The notes beneath the pieces are model-generated. The model was not told the origin of the DNA. It made no database searches and saw only the letters and a program-made list of their open reading frames with translations. A DNA stretch of 64,000 nt from Ectobius pallidus. Its lineage: Eukaryota; Arthropoda; Insecta; Blattodea; Ectobiidae. Shown one piece after another: positions 12,358 through 26,178 of the stretch. The DNA is taken from contig CAXKWD010000010.1 in NCBI GenBank assembly GCA_964059195.1, forward strand, positions 496,001 through 560,000, written 5' to 3'. Made by a program: the position numbers and the translations under genes. Positions within the stretch are counted from its first letter, which is position 1. Each line of letters starts with the position of its first letter.

Positions 12358-15300
12358 GATCAATACATACAATGAAAATATCGGCGATATGCTAATGGCA
12401 AAACATGGGTTGTAAATTTTTCTTTAATAGAAAGAATACTGTTGCCTAGCAATGAGTTTTAAAACACGAAAGTGTTGCCTAGCAATGCCATTTTAAACCG
12501 GAAACTGTTGCCTAGCAATGTCATAAAAAAGAACTGTTGCTTAGCAATGTCATTTTTAAACACATTATTGCTTCCTATTATGAACTTTAAAAAAATATAC
12601 TGTTGCGTAGCAATGTCAATATCAGACAAAACTTTTACTTTTCAATGCATTTTTCAGTGTCGAAACTTTTTAATAGCAATGTAATCTTTAAAGACAATTT
12701 GGCTGCCTAACAATGTAATTTTTCTATCACGAAAGGTTTGCCTAGCAATGCCAGTCTAAACCGGAAACTGTTGACTATCAATTAAGTTTTAAAACACCTG
12801 ACTGTTGCCTAGCAATGACATTTAGAATAAGAAACTGTAGCTTAGGAATGCCATCTCCAAATACGAAACTGTTGCCTAGCAATGTCATCTATAAGGAATA
12901 GCCTTTAATCCCTCAATGATCAATACATACAATGAAAATATCGGTGATATGCTAATGGTAAAACAAGGGTTGTAAATTTTGCTTTAATAGAAAGAATACT
13001 GTTGCCTAGCAATGAGTTTTAAAACAGGAATGTGTTGCCTAGCAATGCCATTTTAAACCGGAAACTGTTGCCAGGCATTGTCATAAAAAAGAACTGTTGC
13101 TTAGCAAAGTAATTTTAAACACAATATTGCTACCTATTATAAACTTTTAAATAATATACTGTTGCGTAGCAATGTCAATATTAGACACCAAACTTATACT
13201 TTTCACTGCATTTTTCAATGTTGAAACTTTTTCATAGTAATGTAATTTTTAAAGACAATTTGGCTGCCTAACAATGTAATTTTTCTATCACGAAAGGTTT
13301 GCCTAGCAATGAGAGTCTAAACCGGAAACTGTTGCCTAGCATTTAAGTTTTAAAACAGCTGACTCTTGCTTAGCAATGACATTTTGAACATGAAACTGTA
13401 GCTTAGCAATGCCATCTCCAAATACGAAACTGTTGCCTAGCAATGTCTTCTATAAGGAAAAGTTTTTAATCCTTCAATGATCAATACATACAATGAAAAT
13501 ATCGGTGATATGCTAATGTCAAAACATGGGTTGTAAATTTTATTTTAATAGAAAGAATACTGTTGCCTAGCAATGAGTTTTGTAACACGAAAGTGTTGCC
13601 TATCAATGCCATTTTAAAAGCGAAACTGTTGCCTAGCAATGTCATCAAAAAGAAACGCTGCTTAGCAATGTCATTTTTAAACACAATATTGCTACCTATT
13701 AAAAGCTTTTAAAAAAGATACTGTTGCGTAGCAATGTCTATTTCTGACACGAAACCTTTACATTTCAATGCATTTTTCAAAGTCGAAGCTTCTTCCTAGC
13801 AATGTAATTTTTAAAGACAATTTGTCTTCCTAACAATGTTATTTTTCTATCATGAATGTTTTGCCTAGCCATGCCAGTCTAAATCGGAAACTGTTGCCTA
13901 GCAATTAAGTTTTAAAACACCTGACTCTTGCTCAGCAATGACATTTTGAACAAGAAACTGTAGCTTAGCAATGCCATCTCCAAATACGAAACCGTTGCCT
14001 AGCAATGTCATCTATAAGGAATAGTTTTTAATCCCTCAATGATCAATACATACAATGAAAATATCGGCGATATGCTAATGGCAAAACATGGGTTGTAAAT
14101 TTTTCTTTAATAGAAAGAATACTGTTGCCTAGCAATGAGTTTTAAAACACGAAAGTGTTGCCTAGCAATGCCATTTTAAACCGGAAACTGTTGCCTAGCA
14201 ATGTCATAAAAAAGAACTGTTGCTTAGCAATGTCATTTTTAAACACATTATTGCTTCCTATTATGAACTTTAAAAAAATATACTGTTGCGTAGCAATGTC
14301 AATATCAGACAAAACTTTTACTTTTATATGCATTTTTCAGTGTCGAAACTTTTTAATAGCAATGTAATCTTTAAAGACAATTTGGCTGCCTAACAATGTA
14401 ATTTTTCTATCACGAAAGGTTTGCCTAGCAATGCCAGTCTAAACCGGAAACTGTTGACTATCAATTAAGTTTTAAAACACCTGACTGTTGCCTAGCAATG
14501 ACATTTAGAATAAGAAACTATAGCTTAGGAATGCCATCTCCAAATACGAAACTGTTGCCTAGCAATGTCATCTATAAGGAATAGCCTTTAATCCCTCAAT
14601 GATCAATACATACAATGAAAATATCGGTGATATGCTAATGGTAAAACAAGGGTTGTAAATTTTGCTTTAATAGAAAAAATACTGTTGCCTAGCAATGAGT
14701 TTTAAAACAGGAATGTGTTGCCTAGCAATGCCATTTTAAACCGGAAACTGTTGCCAGGCATTGTCATAAAAAAGAACTGTTGCTTAGCAAAGTAATTTTA
14801 AACACAATATTGCTACCTATTATAAACTTTTAAATAATATACTGTTGCGTAGCAATGTCAATATTAGACACCAAACTTTTACTTTTCACTGCATTTTTCA
14901 ATGTTGAAACTTTTTCATAGTAATGTAATTTTTAAAGACAATTTGGCTGCCTAACAATGTAATTTTTCTATCACGAAAGGTTTGCCTAGCAATGAGAGTC
15001 TAAACCGGAAACTGTTGCCTAGCAATTAAGTTTTAAAACAGCTGACTCTTGCTTAGCAATGACATTTTGAACATGAAACTGTAGCTTAGCAATGCCATCT
15101 CCAAATACGAAACTGTTGCCTAGCAATGTCTTCTATAAGGAAAAGTTTTTAATCCTTCAATGATCAATACATACAATGAAAATATCGGTGATATGATAAT
15201 GTCAAAACATGGGTTGTAAATTTTATTTTAATAGAAAGAATACTGTTGCCCAGCAATGAGTTTTGTAACACGAAAGTGTTGCCTATCAATGCCATTTTAA

Positions 15301-15723
15301 AAGCGAAACTGTTGCCTAGCAATGTCATCAAAAAGAAACGCTGCTTAGCAATGTCATTTTTAAACACAATATTGCTACCTATTAAAAGCTTTTAAAAAAG
15401 ATACTGTTGCGTAGCAATGTCTATTTCTGACACGAAACCTTTACATTTCAATGCATTTTTCAAAGTCGAAGCTTCTTCCTAGCAATGTAATTTTTAAAGA
15501 CAATTTGTCTTCCTAACAATGTTATTTTTCTATCACGAAAGGTTTGCCTAGCAATGCCAGTCTAAACCGGAAACTGTTGACTATCAATTAAGTTTTAAAA
15601 CACCTGACTGTTGCCTAGCAATGACATTTAGAATAAGAAACTGTAGCTTAGGAATGCCATCTCCAAATACGAAACTGTTGCCTAGCAATGTCATCTATAA
15701 GGAATAGCCTTTAATCCCTCAAT
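12358..15723. repeat. Trimer duplication (2 x 1,683 bp) inside HOR-A copy 1
   Basis: Anchors 12358, 12918, 13479 and then 14041, 14601, 15162, 15724 repeat the same spacing (560, 561, 562) with the same monomer types, an offset of 1,683 bp. The match weakens near the right end, where the HOR-A junction (about 15526) intervenes. Small differences separate the two trimers, for example TTTTCAATGC against TTTTATATGC at about 12640 and 14323. Confidence 0.8.
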
Positions 15724-18700
15724 GATCAATACATACAATGAAAATATCGGTGATATGCTAATGGCATAACAGGAGTTGTATATTTTTCTTTAATAGAAAG
15801 AATACTGTTGCCTAGCAATGAGTTTTAAAACACGAAAGTGTTGCCTAGCAATGCCATTCTAAACCCGAAACTGTTGCCTAGCAATGCCATCAAAAAGAAC
15901 TGTTGCTTAGCAAAGTAATTTTAAACACAATATTGCTACCTATTATAAACTTTTAAATAACATACTGTTGCGTAGCAATGCCAATTTCAGACACAAAACT
16001 TTTACCTTTCAATTCATTTTTGAAAGTCGAAACTTTTTCCTAGCAATGTAATTTTTAAAGACAATTTGACTGCCTAACAATGTAATTTTTCTATCACGAA
16101 AGTTTTCCCTAGCCATGCCAGTCTAAAAAGAATCTGTAGCCTAACAATGAAGTTTTAAAACACCTGACTGTTGCTTAGCAATGATATTTTGAACAAGAAA
16201 CTGTAGCTTAGCAATACCATCTCCAAATACGAAACTGTTGCCTAGCAATGGCATCTATAAGGAATAGTTTTTAATCCCTCAATGATCAATACATACAATG
16301 AAAATATCGGTGATATGCTAATGGTAAAACAAGGGTTGTAAATTTTGCTTTAATAGAAAGAATACTGTTGCCTAGCAATGAGTTTTAAAACAGGAAAGTG
16401 TTGCCTAGCAATGCCATTTTAAACCGGAAACTGTTGCCAGGCATTGTCATAAAAAAGAACTGTTGCTTAGCAATGTCATTTTAAACACAATATTGCTACC
16501 TATTATAAACTTTTAAAAAATATACTGTTGCGTAGCAATGTCAATATTAGACACCAAACTTTTACTTTTCACTGCATTTTTCAATGTTGAAACTTTTTCA
16601 TAGTAATGTAATTTTTAAAGACAATTTGGCTGCCTAACAATGTAATTTTTCTATCACGAAAGGTTTGCCTAGCAATGAGAGTCTAAACCGGAAACTGTTG
16701 CCTAGCAATTAAGTTTTAAAACAGCTGACTCTTGCTTAGCAATGACATTTTGAACATGAAACTGTAGCTTAGCAATGCCATCTCCAAATACGAAACTGTT
16801 GCCTAGCAATGTCATCAAAAAGAAACGCTGCTTAGCAATGTCATTTTTAAACACAATATTGCTACCTATTAAAAGCTTTTAAAAAAGATACTGTTGCGTA
16901 GCAATGTCTATTTCTGACACGAAACCTTTACATTTCAATGCATTTTTCAAAGTCGAAGCTTCTTCCTAGCAATGTAATTTTTAAAGACAATTTGGCTTCC
17001 TAACAATGTTATTTTTCTATCACGAATGTTTTGCCTAGCCATGCCAGTCTAAACCGGAAACTGTTGCCTAGCAATTAAGTTTTAAAACACCTGACTCTTG
17101 CTCAGCAATGACATTTTGAACAAGAAACTGTAGCTTAGCAATGCCATCTCCAAATACGAAACTGTTGCCTAGCAATGTCATCTATAAGGAATAGTTTTTA
17201 ATCCTTCAATGATCAATACATACAATGAAAGTATCGGTGATATGCTAATGTCAAAACATGGGTTGTAAATTTTACTTTAATAGAAAGAATACTGTTGTCT
17301 AGCAATGAGTTTTAAAACACGAAAGTGTTTCCTAGCAATGCCATTTTAAACCGGAAACTGTTGCCTAGCAATGCCATCAAAAAGAACTGTTGCTTAGCAA
17401 AGTAATTTTAAACACAATATTGCTACCTATTATAAACTTTTAAATAATATACTGTTGCGTAGCAATGTCATTTTCAGACACAAAACTTTTACCTTTCAAT
17501 GCATTTTTGATAGTCGAAACTTTTTCCTAGCAATGTAATTTTTAAAGACAATTTGACTGCCTAACAATGTAATTTTTCTATCACGAAAGTTTTCCCTAGA
17601 CATGCCAGTCTAAAAAGAAACTGTAGCCTAGCAATGAAGTTTTAAAACACCTGACTGTTGCTTAGCAATGACATTTTGAACAAGAAACTGTAGCTTAGCA
17701 ATGCCATCTCCAAATACGAAACTGTTGCCTAGCAATGTCATCTATAAGGAATAGTTATTAATCCCTCAATGATCAATACATACAATGAAAATATCTGTGA
17801 TATGCTAATGGCAAAACATGGGTTGTAAATTTTGCTTTAATAGAAAGAATACTGTTGCCTAGCAATGAGTTTTAAAACACGAAAGTGTTGCCTAGCAATT
17901 CCATTTTGAACCGAAAACTGTTGCCAAGCAATGTCATAAAAAAGAACTGTTGCTTAGTAATGTCATTTTTAAACACAATATTGCTACCTATTACAAACTT
18001 TTAAAAAATATACTGTTGCGTAGCAATGTCAATATCAGACACAAACCTTTTACCATTCAATGCATTTTTCAATGTCGTAACTTTTTCCTAGCAATGTAAT
18101 TTTTAAAGACAATTTGGCTGCCTAACAATGTAATTTTTCTATCACGAAAGGTTTGCCTAGCAATGCCAGTCTAAACCGGAAACTGTTGCCTAGCAATTAA
18201 GTTTTAAAACAGCTGACTCTTGCTTAGCAATGACATTTTGAACATGTAACTGTAGCTTAGCAATGCCATCTCCAAATACGAAACTGTTGCCTAGCAATAT
18301 CTTCTATAAGGAAAAGTTTTTAATCCTTCAATGATCAATACATACAATGAAAATATCGGTGATATGCTAATGTCAAAACATGGGTTGTAAATTTTACTTT
18401 AACAGAAAGAATACTGCTGCCTAGCAATTAGTTTTAAAACACAAAAGCGTTGCCTAGCAATGCCATTTTAAACCGGAAACTGTTGCCTAGCAATGTCATA
18501 AAAAAGAACTGTTCCTTAGCAATGTCATTTTTAAACACAATATTGCTTCGTATTATAAACTTTTAAAAAATATACTGTTGCGTAGCAATGTCAATATCAG
18601 ACAAAACTTTTACCTTTCATGCATTTTTCAATGTCGAAACTTTTTCCTAGCAATGTAATTTTTAAAGACAATTTGGCTGCCTAACAATGTAATTTTTCTA

Positions 18701-21700
18701 TCACGAAAGGTTTGCCTAGCAATGCCAGTCTAAACCGGAAACTGTTGCCTAGCAATTAGGTTTTAAAACACCTGACTGTTGCCTAGCAATGAAAATTAGA
18801 ATAAGAAACTGTAGCTTAGGAATGCCATCTCCAAATACGAAACTGTTGCCTAGCAATGTCATCTATAAGGAATAGCCTTTAATCCCTCAATTATCAATAC
18901 ATACAATGAAAATATCGGTGATATGCTAATGGCATAACAGGGGTTGTAAATTTTCTTTAATAGAAAAGAATACTGTTGCCTAGCTATGAGTTTTAAAACA
19001 CGAAAGTGTTGCCTAGCAATGCCATTTTAAACCAGAAACTGTTGCCTAGCAAAGCCATCAAAAAGAACTGTTGCTTAGCAATGTAATTTTAAACACAATA
19101 TTGCTACCTATTATAAACTTTTAAATAATATACTGTTGCGTAGCAATGTCAATTTCAGACACAAAACTTTTACCTTTCAATGCATTTTTGAAAGTCGAAA
19201 CTTTTTCCTAGCAATGTAATTTTTAAAGACAATTTGACTGCCTAACAATGTAATTTTTCTATCACGAAAGTTTTCCCTAGCCATGAGAGTCTAAAAAGAA
19301 ACTGTAGCCTACCAATGAAGTTTTAAAACACCTGACTGTTGCTTAGCAATGACATTTTGAACAAGAAACTGTAGCTTAGCAATGCCATCTCCAAATACGA
19401 AACTGTTGCCTAGCAATGTCATCTATAAGGAATAGTTTTTAATCCCTCAATGATCAATACATACAATGAAAATATCGGTGATATGCTAATGGCAAAACAT
19501 GGGTTGTAAATTTTGCTTTAATAGAAAGAATACTGTTGCCTAGCAATGAGTTTTAAAACACGAAAGTGTTGCCTAGCAATTCCATTTTAAACCGAAAACT
19601 GTTGCCAAGCAATGTCATAAAAAAGAACTGTTGCTTAGTAATGTCATTTTTAAACACAATATTGCTACCTATTATAAACTTTTAAAAAATATACTGTTGC
19701 GTAGCAATGTCAATATCAGACACAAAACTTTTACCATTCAATGCATTTTTCAATGTCGTAACTTTTTCCTAGCAATGTAATTTTTAAAGACAATTTGGCT
19801 GCCTAACAATGTAATTTTTCTATCACGAAAGGTTTGCCTAGCAATGCCAGTCTAAACCGGAAACTGTTGCCTAGCAATTAGGTTTTAAAACACCTGACTG
19901 TTGCCTAGCAATGACAATTAGAATAAGAAACTGTAGCTTAGGAATGCCATCTCCAAATACGAAACTGTTGCCTAGCAATATCTTCTATAAGGAAAAGTTT
20001 TTAATCCTTCAATGATCAATACATACAATGAAAATATCGGTGATATGCTAATGTCAAAACATGGGTTGTAAATTTTACTTTAACAGAAAGAATACTGCTG
20101 CCTAGCAATTAGTTTTAAAACACAAAAGCGTTGCCTAGCAATGCCATTTTAAACCGGAAACTGTTGCCTAGCAATGTCATAAAAAAGAACTGTTCCTTAG
20201 CAATGTCATTTTTAAACACAATATTGCTTCGTATTATAAACTTTTAAAAAATATACTGTTGCGTAGCAATGTCAATATCAGACAAAACTTTTACCTTTCA
20301 TGAATTTTTCAATGTCGAAACTTTTTCCTAGCAAGGTAATTTTTAAAGACAATTTGGCTGCTTAACAATGTAATTTTGCTATGACGAAAGTTTTGCCTAG
20401 CCGTGCCAGTCTAAACCGGAAACTGTTGCCTAGCAATTAAGTTTAAAACACCTGACTGTTGCTTAGCAATGACATTTTGAACAAGAAACTGTAGCTTAGC
20501 AATGCCATCTCCAAATACGAAACTGTTGCCTAGCAATGTCATCTATAAGGAATAGTTTTTAATCCTTCAATGATCAATACATACAATGAAAATATCGGTG
20601 ATATGCTAATGTCAAAACATGGGTTGTAAATTTTACTTTAATAGAAAGAATACTGTTGCCTAGCAATGTGTTTTAAAACACGAAAGTGTTTCCTAGCAAT
20701 GCCATTTTAAACCGGAAACTGTTGCCTAGCAATGCCATCAAAAAGAACTGTTGCTTAGCAAAGTAATTTTAAACACAATATTGCTACCTATTATAAACTT
20801 TTAAATAATATACTTTTGCGTAGCAATGTCAATTTCAGACACAAAACTTTTACCCTTCAATGCATTTTTGAAAGTCGAAACTTTTTCCTAGCAATGTAAT
20901 TTTTAACGACAATTTGACTGCCTAACAATGTAATTTTTCTATCACGAAAGTTTTCCCTAGCCATGCCAGTCTAAAAAGATACTGTAGCCTAGCAATGAAG
21001 TTTTAAAACACCTGACTGTTGCTTAGCAATGACATTTTGAACAAGAAACTGTAGCTTAGCAATGCCATCTCCAAATACGAATCTGTTGCCTAGCAATGTC
21101 ATCTATAAGGAATAGTTTTTAATCCCTCAATGATCAATACATACAATGAAAATATCGGTGATATGCTAATGGCAAAACATGGGTTGTAAATTTTACTTTA
21201 ATAGAAAGAATACTGTTGCCTAGCAATGAGTTTTAAAACACGAAAGTGTTTCCTAGCAATGCCATTTTAAACCGGAAACTGTTGCCTAGCAATGTCATAA
21301 AAAAGAACTGTTCCTTAGCAATGTCATTTTTAAACACAATATTGCTTCGTATTATAAACTTTTAAAATATATACTGTTGCGTAGCAATGTCAATATCAGA
21401 CAAAACTTTTACCTTTCATGCATTTTTCAATGTCGAAACTTTTTCCTAGCAATGTAATTTTTAAAGACAATTTGGCTGCCTAACAATGTAATTTTTCTAT
21501 CACGAAAGGTTTGCCTAGCAATGCCAGTCTAAACCGGAAACTGTTGGCTAGCAATTAGGTTTTAAAACACCTGACTGTTGCCTAGCAATGACAATTAGAA
21601 TAAGAAACTGCAGCTTCGGAACGCCATCTCCAAATACGAAACTGTTGCCTAGCAATGTCATCTATAAGGAATAGCCTTTAATCCCTCAATTATCAATACA

Positions 21701-24700
21701 TACAATGAAAATATCGGTGATATGCTAATGGCATAACAGGGGTTGTAAATTTTCTTTAATAGAAAAGAATACTGTTGCCTAGCTATGAGTTTTAGAACAC
21801 GAAAGTGTTGCCTAGCAATGGCATTTTAAACCAGAAACTGTTGCCTAGCAATGCCATCAAAAAGAACTGTTGCTTAGCAATGTAATTTTAAACACAATAT
21901 TGCTACCTATTATAAACTTTTAAATAATATACTGTTGCGTAGCAATGTCAATTTCAGACACAAAACTTTTACCTTTCAATGCATTTTTGAAAGTCGAAAC
22001 TTTTTCCTAGCAATGTAATTTTTAAAGACAATTTGACTGTCTAACAATGTAATTTTTCTATCACGAAAGTTTTCCCTAGCCATGCCAGTCTAAAAAGAAA
22101 CTGTAGCCTAGCAATGAAGTATTATAACACCTGACTGTTGCTTAGCAATGACATTTTGAACTAGAAACCGTAGCTTAACAATGCCATCTCCAAATACGAA
22201 ACTGTTGCCTAGCAATGGCATCTATAAGGAATAGTTTTTAATCCCTAGATGATCAATACATACAATGAAAATATCGGTGATATGCTAATGGCATAACGGG
22301 GGTTGTAAATTTTTCCTTAATAGAAAGAATACTGTTCCCTATCAATGAGTTTTAAAACACGAAAGTGTTGCCTAGCAATGCCATTTTAAACCCGAAACTG
22401 TTGCCTAGCAATGTCATCAAAAAGAACTGTTGCTTAGCAATGTCATTTTTAAACACAATATTGCTACCTATTAAAAGCTTTTAAAAAAGATACTGTTGCG
22501 TAGCAATGTCAATTTCTGACACGAAACCTTTACCTTTCAATCCATTTTTCAAAGTCGAAGCTTCTTCCTAGCAATGTAATTTTTAAACACAATTTGGCTG
22601 CCTAACAATGTAATTTTTCTATCACGAATGTTTTGCCTAGCCATGCCAGTCTAAACCGGAAACTGTTGCCTAGCAATTAAGTTTTAAAACACCTGACTGT
22701 TGCTTAGCAATGACATTTTGAACAAGAAACTGTAGCTTAGCAATGCCATCTCCAAATACGAAACTGTTGCCTAGCAATGTCATCTATAAGGAATAGTTTT
22801 TAATCCCTCAATGATCAATACATACAATGAAAATATCGGCGATATGCTAATGGCAAAACATGGGTTGTAAATTTTTCTTTAATAGAAAGAATACTGTTGC
22901 CTAGCAATGAGTTTTAAAACACGAAAGTGTTGCCTAGCAATGCCATTTTAAACCGGAAACTGTTGCCTAGCAATGTCATAAAAAAGAACTGTTGCTTAGC
23001 AATGTCATTTTTAAACACATTATTGCTTCCTATTATGAACTTTAAAAAAATATACTGTTGCGTAGCAATGTCAATATCAGACAAAACTTTTACTTTTCAA
23101 TGCATTTTTCAGTGTCGAAACTTTTTAATAGCAATGTAATCTTTAAAGACAATTTGGCTGCCTAACAATGTAATTTTTCTATCACGAAAGGTTTGCCTAG
23201 CAATGCCAGTCTAAACCGGAAACTGTTGACTATCAATTAAGTTTTAAAACACCTGACTGTTGCCTAGCAATGACATTTAGAATAAGAAACTGTAGCTTAG
23301 GAATGCCATCTCCAAATACGAAACTGTTGCCTAGCAATGTCATCTATAAGGAATAGCCTTTAATCCCTCAATGATCAATACATACAATGAAAATATCGGT
23401 GATATGCTAATGGTAAAACAAGGGTTGTAAATTTTGCTTTAATAGAAAGAATACTGTTGCCTAGCAATGAGTTTTAAAACAGGAATGTGTTGCCTAGCAA
23501 TGCCATTTTAAACCGGAAACTGTTGCCAGGCATTGTCATAAAAAAGAACTGTTGCTTAGCAAAGTAATTTTAAACACAATATTGCTACCTATTATAAACT
23601 TTTAAATAATATACTGTTGCGTAGCAATGTCAATATTAGACACCAAACTTATACTTTTCACTGCATTTTTCAATGTTGAAACTTTTTCATAGTAATGTAA
23701 TTTTTAAAGACAATTTGGCTGCCTAACAATGTAATTTTTCTATCACGAAAGGTTTGCCTAGCAATGAGAGTCTAAACCGGAAACTGTTGCCTAGCATTTA
23801 AGTTTTAAAACAGCTGACTCTTGCTTAGCAATGACATTTTGAACATGAAACTGTAGCTTAGCAATGCCATCTCCAAATACGAAACTGTTGCCTAGCAATG
23901 TCTTCTATAAGGAAAAGTTTTTAATCCTTCAATGATCAATACATACAATGAAAATATCGGTGATATGCTAATGTCAAAACATGGGTTGTAAATTTTATTT
24001 TAATAGAAAGAATACTGTTGCCTAGCAATGAGTTTTGTAACACGAAAGTGTTGCCTATCAATGCCATTTTAAAAGCGAAACTGTTGCCTAGCAATGTCAT
24101 CAAAAAGAAACGCTGCTTAGCAATGTCATTTTTAAACACAATATTGCTACCTATTAAAAGCTTTTAAAAAAGATACTGTTGCGTAGCAATGTCTATTTCT
24201 GACACGAAACCTTTACATTTCAATGCATTTTTCAAAGTCGAAGCTTCTTCCTAGCAATGTAATTTTTAAAGACAATTTGTCTTCCTAACAATGTTATTTT
24301 TCTATCATGAATGTTTTGCCTAGCCATGCCAGTCTAAATCGGAAACTGTTGCCTAGCAATTAAGTTTTAAAACACCTGACTCTTGCTCAGCAATGACATT
24401 TTGAACAAGAAACTGTAGCTTAGCAATGCCATCTCCAAATACGAAACCGTTGCCTAGCAATGTCATCTATAAGGAATAGTTTTTAATCCCTCAATGATCA
24501 ATACATACAATGAAAATATCGGCGATATGCTAATGGCAAAACATGGGTTGTAAATTTTTCTTTAATAGAAAGAATACTGTTGCCTAGCAATGAGTTTTAA
24601 AACACGAAAGTGTTGCCTAGCAATGCCATTTTAAACCGGAAACTGTTGCCTAGCAATGTCATAAAAAAGAACTGTTGCTTAGCAATGTCATTTTTAAACA

Positions 24701-25981
24701 CATTATTGCTTCCTATTATGAACTTTAAAAAAATATACTGTTGCGTAGCAATGTCAATATCAGACAAAACTTTTACTTTTATATGCATTTTTCAGTGTCG
24801 AAACTTTTTAATAGCAATGTAATCTTTAAAGACAATTTGGCTGCCTAACAATGTAATTTTTCTATCACGAAAGGTTTGCCTAGCAATGCCAGTCTAAACC
24901 GGAAACTGTTGACTATCAATTAAGTTTTAAAACACCTGACTGTTGCCTAGCAATGACATTTAGAATAAGAAACTATAGCTTAGGAATGCCATCTCCAAAT
25001 ACGAAACTGTTGCCTAGCAATGTCATCTATAAGGAATAGCCTTTAATCCCTCAATGATCAATACATACAATGAAAATATCGGTGATATGCTAATGGTAAA
25101 ACAAGGGTTGTAAATTTTGCTTTAATAGAAAAAATACTGTTGCCTAGCAATGAGTTTTAAAACAGGAATGTGTTGCCTAGCAATGCCATTTTAAACCGGA
25201 AACTTTTGCCAGGCATTGTCATAAAAAAGAACTGTTGCTTAGCAAAGTAATTTTAAACACAATATTGCTACCTATTATAAACTTTTAAATAATATACTGT
25301 TGCGTAGCAATGTCAATATTAGACACCAAACTTTTACTTTTCACTGCATTTTTCAATGTTGAAACTTTTTCATAGTAATGTAATTTTTAAAGACAATTTG
25401 GCTGCCTAACAATGTAATTTTTCTATCACGAAAGGTTTGCCTAGCAATGAGAGTCTAAACCGGAAACTGTTGCCTAGCAATTAAGTTTTAAAACAGCTGA
25501 CTCTTGCTTAGCAATGACATTTTGAACATGAAACTGTAGCTTAGCAATGCCATCTCCAAATACGAAACTGTTGCCTAGCAATGTCTTCTATAAGGAAAAG
25601 TTTTTAATCCTTCAATGATCAATACATACAATGAAAATATCGGTGATATGATAATGTCAAAACATGGGTTGTAAATTTTATTTTAATAGAAAGAATACTG
25701 TTGCCCAGCAATGAGTTTTGTAACACGAAAGTGTTGCCTATCAATGCCATTTTAAAAGCGAAACTGTTGCCTAGCAATGTCATCAAAAAGAAACGCTGCT
25801 TAGCAATGTCATTTTTAAACACAATATTGCTACCTATTAAAAGCTTTTAAAAAAGATACTGTTGCGTAGCAATGTCTATTTCTGACACGAAACCTTTACA
25901 TTTCAATGCATTTTTCAAAGTCGAAGCTTCTTCCTAGCAATGTAATTTTTAAAGACAATTTGTCTTCCTAACAATGTTATT
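15527..25981. repeat. HOR-A copy 2 (10,455 bp)
   Basis: Second copy of the 10,455-bp unit. I noticed only isolated substitutions against copy 1, for example T at 25205 against G at 14750. The offset match ends near 25981, where this copy reads CTATCATGAATG while copy 1 reads CTATCACGAAAGG after 15526. Such close identity implies a very recent duplication or continuing homogenisation, or else an assembly duplication. No gene is seen. Confidence 0.9.
16284..17210. repeat. Fused 927-bp monomer in HOR-A copy 2
   Basis: The same 14-to-3 subrepeat fusion as at 5829-6755, displaced by exactly 10,455 bp, with the junction near 16795-16817. Sharing of so specific a junction shows that the fusion came before duplication of the 10.5-kb unit. 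Confidence 0.85.
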
Positions 25982-26178
25982 TTTCTATCATGAATGTTTT
26001 GCCTAGCCATGCCAGTCTAAACCGGAAACTGTTGCCTAGCAATTAAGTTTTAAAACACCTGACTCTTGCTCAGCAATGACATTTTGAACAAGAAACTGTA
26101 GCTTAGCAATGCCATCTCCAAATACGAAACTGTTGCCTAGCAATGTCATCTATAAGGAATAGTTTTTAATCCTTCAAT
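22813..26178. repeat. Trimer duplication inside HOR-A copy 2
   Basis: Anchors 22813, 23373, 23934, 24496, 25056 and 25617 repeat the 3-monomer, 1,683-bp pattern seen at 12358-15723, offset by 10,455 bp. The right end passes into the junction with the following HOR-B-related sequence near 25981. Confidence 0.75.

Larger units (their letters stand above)
5072..15526. repeat. HOR-A copy 1 (10,455 bp)
   Basis: A higher-order unit of 18 linker-anchored segments, from anchor 5269 to 15162, one of them the 927-bp fused monomer. It is repeated by the next block with an exact offset of 10,455 bp: anchors 5269/15724, 5829/16284, 6756/17211, 13479/23934. Rare variants are shared at that offset, such as CCCTAGACATGCC at about 7141 and 17596. 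The left edge near 5072 is where the offset match begins. The right junction, near 15526, joins a TCTTCCTAACAATG-type subrepeat to a GGTTTGCC-type one. Edges are approximate. No gene is seen. Confidence 0.9.
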
